DNA of 64,000 nucleotides, from assembly GCA_038405435.1 (NCBI GenBank), contig JBBYHZ010000001.1; one strand, given 5' to 3'. Positions 60,813 through 64,000 of this stretch are shown here, in pieces. The position numbers and the translations under genes are program-made. The notes under the pieces are model-generated. The model saw only the letters and a program-made list of their open reading frames with translations. It did no database searches and was not told the origin of the DNA. Source of the stretch: Dryocola clanedunensis_A (GTDB taxonomy: Bacteria > Pseudomonadota > Gammaproteobacteria > Enterobacterales > Enterobacteriaceae). Numbering within the stretch: the first letter of the stretch is position 1; each line of letters opens with the position of its first letter.

Positions 60813-61083
60813 AACCTTCCCTTAAAGCTGCGATTAGCACGACGGGTCATAGCCCGACCGTTTGCATGAAATTACAGGGACTATAAGACGCAGGGTTATT
60901 TGATATGAAATTACGAATTGGAATGAGTAGTTCCACAAAGGAATAACGCCCTGGAAAACTAAATTACAAAATGTGCTTAACGGGAGGTTTAACGGGGCTT
61001 TAGGACGATTTGGAATTGTTTAACGCAGGTCACAGTTTCATACTAGCCACGCAAAAATTACGCATAATAAAAAAGGATCGACT

Positions 61084-62124
61084 ATGTTTTCCGCGCAGCG
61101 CTTCTGGGCTGTTTCTCTTGCGCTGGGGATGGGCTTCTCCCTGCCTGCCGAAGCCACCACGACACATCTGGGTAAAACTGCCGAAGCGCAGACTCGCCAT
61201 ATAGCCACCGTTTTTCCAGGCCGTATGACCGGCAGCCCCGCCGAAATGCTTACCGCCGATTATCTGCAGGAACAGTTCATACAGTATGGCTACCAGGCCG
61301 ATATTCGCCGCTTTAAGACCCGCTATCTCTATACCACCAAAGACGGCCATCAGAGCTGGCATCACGTCAGCGCAAGCCAGGTGATTGCCGCGAGAGAGGG
61401 GAAAGAGCCGCAGCAGATTATTATTATGGCGCACCTGGATACCTTCATCCCGCTGAGCGATGCCGATACCAATAATAATCTCGGTGGCCTGACGCTACAG
61501 GGCGTGGACGACAACGCCTCCGGCCTCGGCGTAATGCTGGAGCTGGCCCAACGTATGGCAAAGGTTCCGACGCGCTACGGCATTCGCTTTATCGCCACCA
61601 GCGGCGAGGAGCTCGGCGAACTGGGGGCTGCAAACATCCTCAGCCGCATGAGCGAAGAAGAGAGGAAAAACACTCTTCTTGTGATCAATCTCGACAGCCT
61701 CGTGACCGGTGACCGGCTCTATTTTAATAGCGGCATAAAAACGCCGATGCCGGTGCGCAAACTAACGCGTGACCGTGCGATTACGCTGGCCCGTCAGCTG
61801 GGTATTCAGGCCGCCACCAACCCGGGCCGCAATAAACAGTATCCAAAAGGAACCGGCTGCTGCAACGATGCCGAACCTTTCGACAAAGCAGGCATACCCG
61901 TGCTGTCCGTAGAAGCCACTAACTGGTCGCTGGGCAAAAAAGATGGCTATCAGCAGCGGGCCAAAAATAAAGCCTTCCCGGACGGGTCAAGCTGGCACAG
62001 CGCGCTGCTGGATAATCAGCAGCACCTTGATAAATGGCTGCCGGGCCGCATAGAAAAACGCAGCCGCGACGTCGTCAGTATCATGCTGCCGCTGGTGAAG
62101 GAGCTGGCGAAGGCGGGGAAATAG
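61084..62124 (+). CDS. iap: Alkaline phosphatase isozyme conversion aminopeptidase Iap
   Basis: 346 aa (345 in E. coli). Signal peptide (1 to about 24), then an M28 zinc peptidase domain with metal-binding MAHLDTF, VDDNASG and the catalytic EELGELGA segment. It removes the N-terminal Arg of periplasmic alkaline phosphatase. In E. coli a CRISPR array and cas genes lie downstream; here only 46 bp separate it from convergent cysH. Confidence 0.95.
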   Translation: MFSAQRFWAVSLALGMGFSLPAEATTTHLGKTAEAQTRHIATVFPGRMTGSPAEMLTADYLQEQFIQYGYQADIRRFKTRYLYTTKDGHQSWHHVSASQVIAAREGKEPQQIIIMAHLDTFIPLSDADTNNNLGGLTLQGVDDNASGLGVMLELAQRMAKVPTRYGIRFIATSGEELGELGAANILSRMSEEERKNTLLVINLDSLVTGDRLYFNSGIKTPMPVRKLTRDRAITLARQLGIQAATNPGRNKQYPKGTGCCNDAEPFDKAGIPVLSVEATNWSLGKKDGYQQRAKNKAFPDGSSWHSALLDNQQHLDKWLPGRIEKRSRDVVSIMLPLVKELAKAGK

Positions 62125-62126
62125 GT

Positions 62127-62158
62127 CTTAAAAAATAAGGTGGGTCAGCGCCCACCTT
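62127..62158 (-). terminator. Terminator between iap and cysH
   Basis: Stem AAGGTGGG / CCCACCTT with a six-base loop. On the minus strand it is followed by ATTTTTTAAG, so it mainly ends cysH transcription. Confidence 0.8.
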
Positions 62159-62170
62159 ACTATCTCTGAA

Positions 62171-62905
62171 TCAGCCTTCGTGCAGCCCGCACTCGCGCTT
62201 CAGGCCAAAGAATCTTGTCTCTTCTTCTGCCATGCCCGGCTCCCACTTGCGGGTTGTGTGGGTATCGCCAACTGACAGATAGCCCTGATCCCACAGAGGA
62301 TGGTATTTCAGGCCGTGCGCGGTGAGGTACTGGTACACAGTGCGGTTGTCCCAGTCGATAATTGGCAGGATTTTAAACACGCCGCGCTGAATCGCCAGCA
62401 CCGGTAAATTCGCACGGCTGCCGGACTGTTCGCGGCGCAGGCCTGCGAACCACGTTTGGCCGCCCAACTCCTGCAAGGCGCGGTTCATCGGCTCGACTTT
62501 GTTGATCTCATTGTATTTCTCTATGCCCTCAACGCCCTGCTCCCAGAGCTTGCCGTAGCGTGCCTCCTGCCATGCCGCACTTTCTTTTGCGCTAAACACC
62601 TTGAGGTTCAGCTTCAGCTTGTCCGTCAGCTCGTCGATAAACTGGTAGGTTTCCGGGAACAGATAGCCGGTATCGGTGAGGATCACCGGAATATCCGGGC
62701 GCAGCTGGGTAACCAGATGCAGGCTCACCGCCGCCTGAATACCAAAGCTTGAGGACAACACGAATTCGCCGGGCAGGTTTTCCAGCGCCCAGCCGACGCG
62801 CTGCTCCGCGGTCAGCTTTTCAAGCTGGGTATTTACCTCGGCCAGCGCCATTACGCGTTCGACTTTTGGCAGTTCGTTCAGTGCTTTTAGATCGAGTACG
62901 GACAT
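62171..62905 (-). CDS. cysH: Phosphoadenylylsulfate (PAPS) reductase CysH
   Basis: 244 aa from ATG 62905, the E. coli length; seven further codons are open upstream but not conserved. The PP-loop-related segment SSSFGIQAAVSLH and the catalytic Cys239 in the C-terminal ECGLHEG motif are present. It reduces PAPS to sulfite with thioredoxin. It lies 93 bp after cysI, with a REP-like element between. Confidence 0.97.
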   Translation of the reverse strand: MSVLDLKALNELPKVERVMALAEVNTQLEKLTAEQRVGWALENLPGEFVLSSSFGIQAAVSLHLVTQLRPDIPVILTDTGYLFPETYQFIDELTDKLKLNLKVFSAKESAAWQEARYGKLWEQGVEGIEKYNEINKVEPMNRALQELGGQTWFAGLRREQSGSRANLPVLAIQRGVFKILPIIDWDNRTVYQYLTAHGLKYHPLWDQGYLSVGDTHTTRKWEPGMAEEETRFFGLKRECGLHEG

Positions 62906-62933
62906 ACGTGCCTCGCTTATTGGCAAAAATCAT

Positions 62934-62964
62934 GGTGGATGACGCTGCCGCTTATCCACCCTAC
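62934..62964. repeat. REP-like palindrome between cysI and cysH
   Basis: GGTGGATGACGCTGCCGCTTATCCACC followed by CTAC, nearly the same as the element at 16113. It lies within the cysIH operon, where such elements can stabilise upstream mRNA. Confidence 0.7.
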
Positions 62965-62998
62965 AAAAAACCAGTGCAGCGTCCCCCGCCGATGAATG

Positions 62999-64000
62999 TT
63001 AATCCCACAAATCCCGGGCAGGATCGAGCACCGGACGGATAATCCCGGCGCGGATGGTGAAGTCGCCGAAGCCTTCATCCCCTTCACGCTCTTTCGCCCA
63101 GCGCCCCACCAGCTCATCAATGGAAGCCAGAATTTCCGGCTCGGTGATGTTCTCGCGGTACATGCGCGGGATGCGCGTGCCGATGCGGTTACCGCCGATG
63201 TGCAGGTTGTAGCGGCCAGGTGCTTTACCCACCAGGCCGATTTCCGCCAGCATTGCGCGGCCACAGCCGTTCGGGCAGCCGGTTACGCGCAGAACGATGT
63301 TCTCTTCGCCGACGTGGTGCTTCTCCATCACATCTTCAACTTTAGTCACAAACTGCGGCAGGAAGCGTTCTGCTTCCGCCATCGCCAGCGGACAGGTCGG
63401 GAAGGCGACGCAGGCCATGGAGTTTTCACGCTGCGGTTTCACCGCGTGCATCAGGCCGCTTTCTTTCGCCAGCTTCTCGATTTTCGCCTTTTCGCTTTCC
63501 GGCACGCCTGCCACAATCAGGTTCTGGTTGGCCGTCAGGCGGAAATCACCTTTGTGGATCTTCGCGATCTCCAGCAGGCCGGTTTTCAGCGGACGATCCG
63601 GGTAGTCCAGAATACGGCCGTTTTCGATAAACAGCGTCAGATGCCATTTATCATCGATGCCTTTAACCCAGCCGATGCGGTCGCCGCGGCCGGTGAATTC
63701 GTATGGACGAATCGGCTCGAAGGTAATGCCCGCACGGCGTTCAACTTCCGCTTTAAACACGTCAACGCCGACGCGCTCAAGGGTATATTTGGTTTTCGCA
63801 TTTTTACGGTCGGTACGGTTACCCCAGTCGCGCTGGGTAGTCACCACCGCTTCCGCAACGGCAAGGGTGTGCTCCAGCGGGATGTAGCCGAACTCGCTCG
63901 CGGTGCGGGCGTAGGTGGCTTTGTTGCCATGCTCGATGGACAGCCCGCCGCCTACCAGCAGGTTGAAGCCCACCAGCTTGCCGTCTTTGGCGATGGCGAT
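62999..64000 (-). CDS. cysI: Sulfite reductase hemoprotein beta subunit CysI, 3' part
   Basis: The C-terminal 333 codons of a protein of about 570 aa; the 5' end lies beyond the right edge. The four Cys ligands of the siroheme-coupled 4Fe-4S cluster are visible as two pairs, CVAFPTC and CPNGC. The conserved GRGDRIGWVKGIDDKWHL segment lies upstream of them. It reduces sulfite to sulfide with the flavoprotein CysJ. Confidence 0.97.
   Translation of the reverse strand: MAIAKDGKLVGFNLLVGGGLSIEHGNKATYARTASEFGYIPLEHTLAVAEAVVTTQRDWGNRTDRKNAKTKYTLERVGVDVFKAEVERRAGITFEPIRPYEFTGRGDRIGWVKGIDDKWHLTLFIENGRILDYPDRPLKTGLLEIAKIHKGDFRLTANQNLIVAGVPESEKAKIEKLAKESGLMHAVKPQRENSMACVAFPTCPLAMAEAERFLPQFVTKVEDVMEKHHVGEENIVLRVTGCPNGCGRAMLAEIGLVGKAPGRYNLHIGGNRIGTRIPRMYRENITEPEILASIDELVGRWAKEREGDEGFGDFTIRAGIIRPVLDPARDLWD

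Noticed and set aside
62125..62170. Possible degenerate CRISPR repeat between iap and cysH
   Set aside because: The only structure is one hairpin with a T-run on the minus strand, which is a normal terminator; no second repeat copy exists.

Overview
The window is chromosomal DNA of an Enterobacteriaceae close to Enterobacter, Lelliottia, Leclercia or Cedecea, not E. coli or Salmonella. The genus is inferred from gene order and protein similarity recalled from memory; the species cannot be fixed. From about 11.3 kb to the end the backbone follows the E. coli order ygaP-alaE-ygaC-ygaM-nrdHIEF-proVWX-ygaYZH-mprA-emrAB-luxS-gshA-yqaAB-tRNA(Arg/Ser)-csrA-alaS-recX-recA-pncC, then mltB-mutS-rpoS-nlpD-pcm-surE-truD-ispF-ispD-ftsB-ygbE-cysCND-iap-cysHI, with lineage-specific insertions and deletions.

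Bases 1-11,216 are accessory. After the tail of an unrecognised gene comes a complete carbohydrate or polyol catabolic locus: a split transketolase (two subunits, minus strand), a SorC-type regulator, an FGGY kinase, a ribose-type ABC importer (binding protein, DUF2291 lipoprotein, double ATPase, permease) and two different short-chain dehydrogenases. The same 12-bp palindrome (GAATATWTATTC) lies twice in the divergent transketolase/regulator intergenic region and once upstream of the kinase operon, which also has a good CRP site. This suggests one regulon that imports a polyol, oxidises it to a ketose, phosphorylates it and cleaves it with its own transketolase. The substrate is unknown; a branched apiose-type or linear pentitol substrate fits best.

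Bases 11,300-20,000 carry ygaP, a DUF2158 and a DUF2623 small protein where E. coli has stpA, then alaE, ygaC, ygaM, a MocR-type regulator divergent from an AhpD-like protein, and the class Ib ribonucleotide reductase operon behind two well-spaced NrdR boxes. Bases 20,100-26,000 are osmoprotection: a BetT-like carrier divergent from proVWX. Bases 26,100-34,600 hold an intact ygaY-type exporter, the valine exporter ygaZH, mprA-emrAB, and an unusual type-2 LeuA convergent with an AraC regulator. Bases 34,600-44,200 hold luxS, the sigma-E sRNA micA, gshA, yqaAB, a tRNA array interrupted by a run of N, csrA, alaS, recX, recA with a near-ideal LexA operator, and pncC.

Bases 44,300-46,925 are an inserted metal ABC transporter behind a Zur-like box, so probably for zinc, with a possible unannotated 39-residue membrane protein as its first gene. 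From 47 kb the window is compact housekeeping DNA: mltB, mutS and rpoS directly adjacent, the rpoS-to-cysD stress, RNA and isoprenoid genes, and iap next to cysH with no CRISPR-Cas between them. REP-like palindromes of one family recur in at least five intergenic regions.
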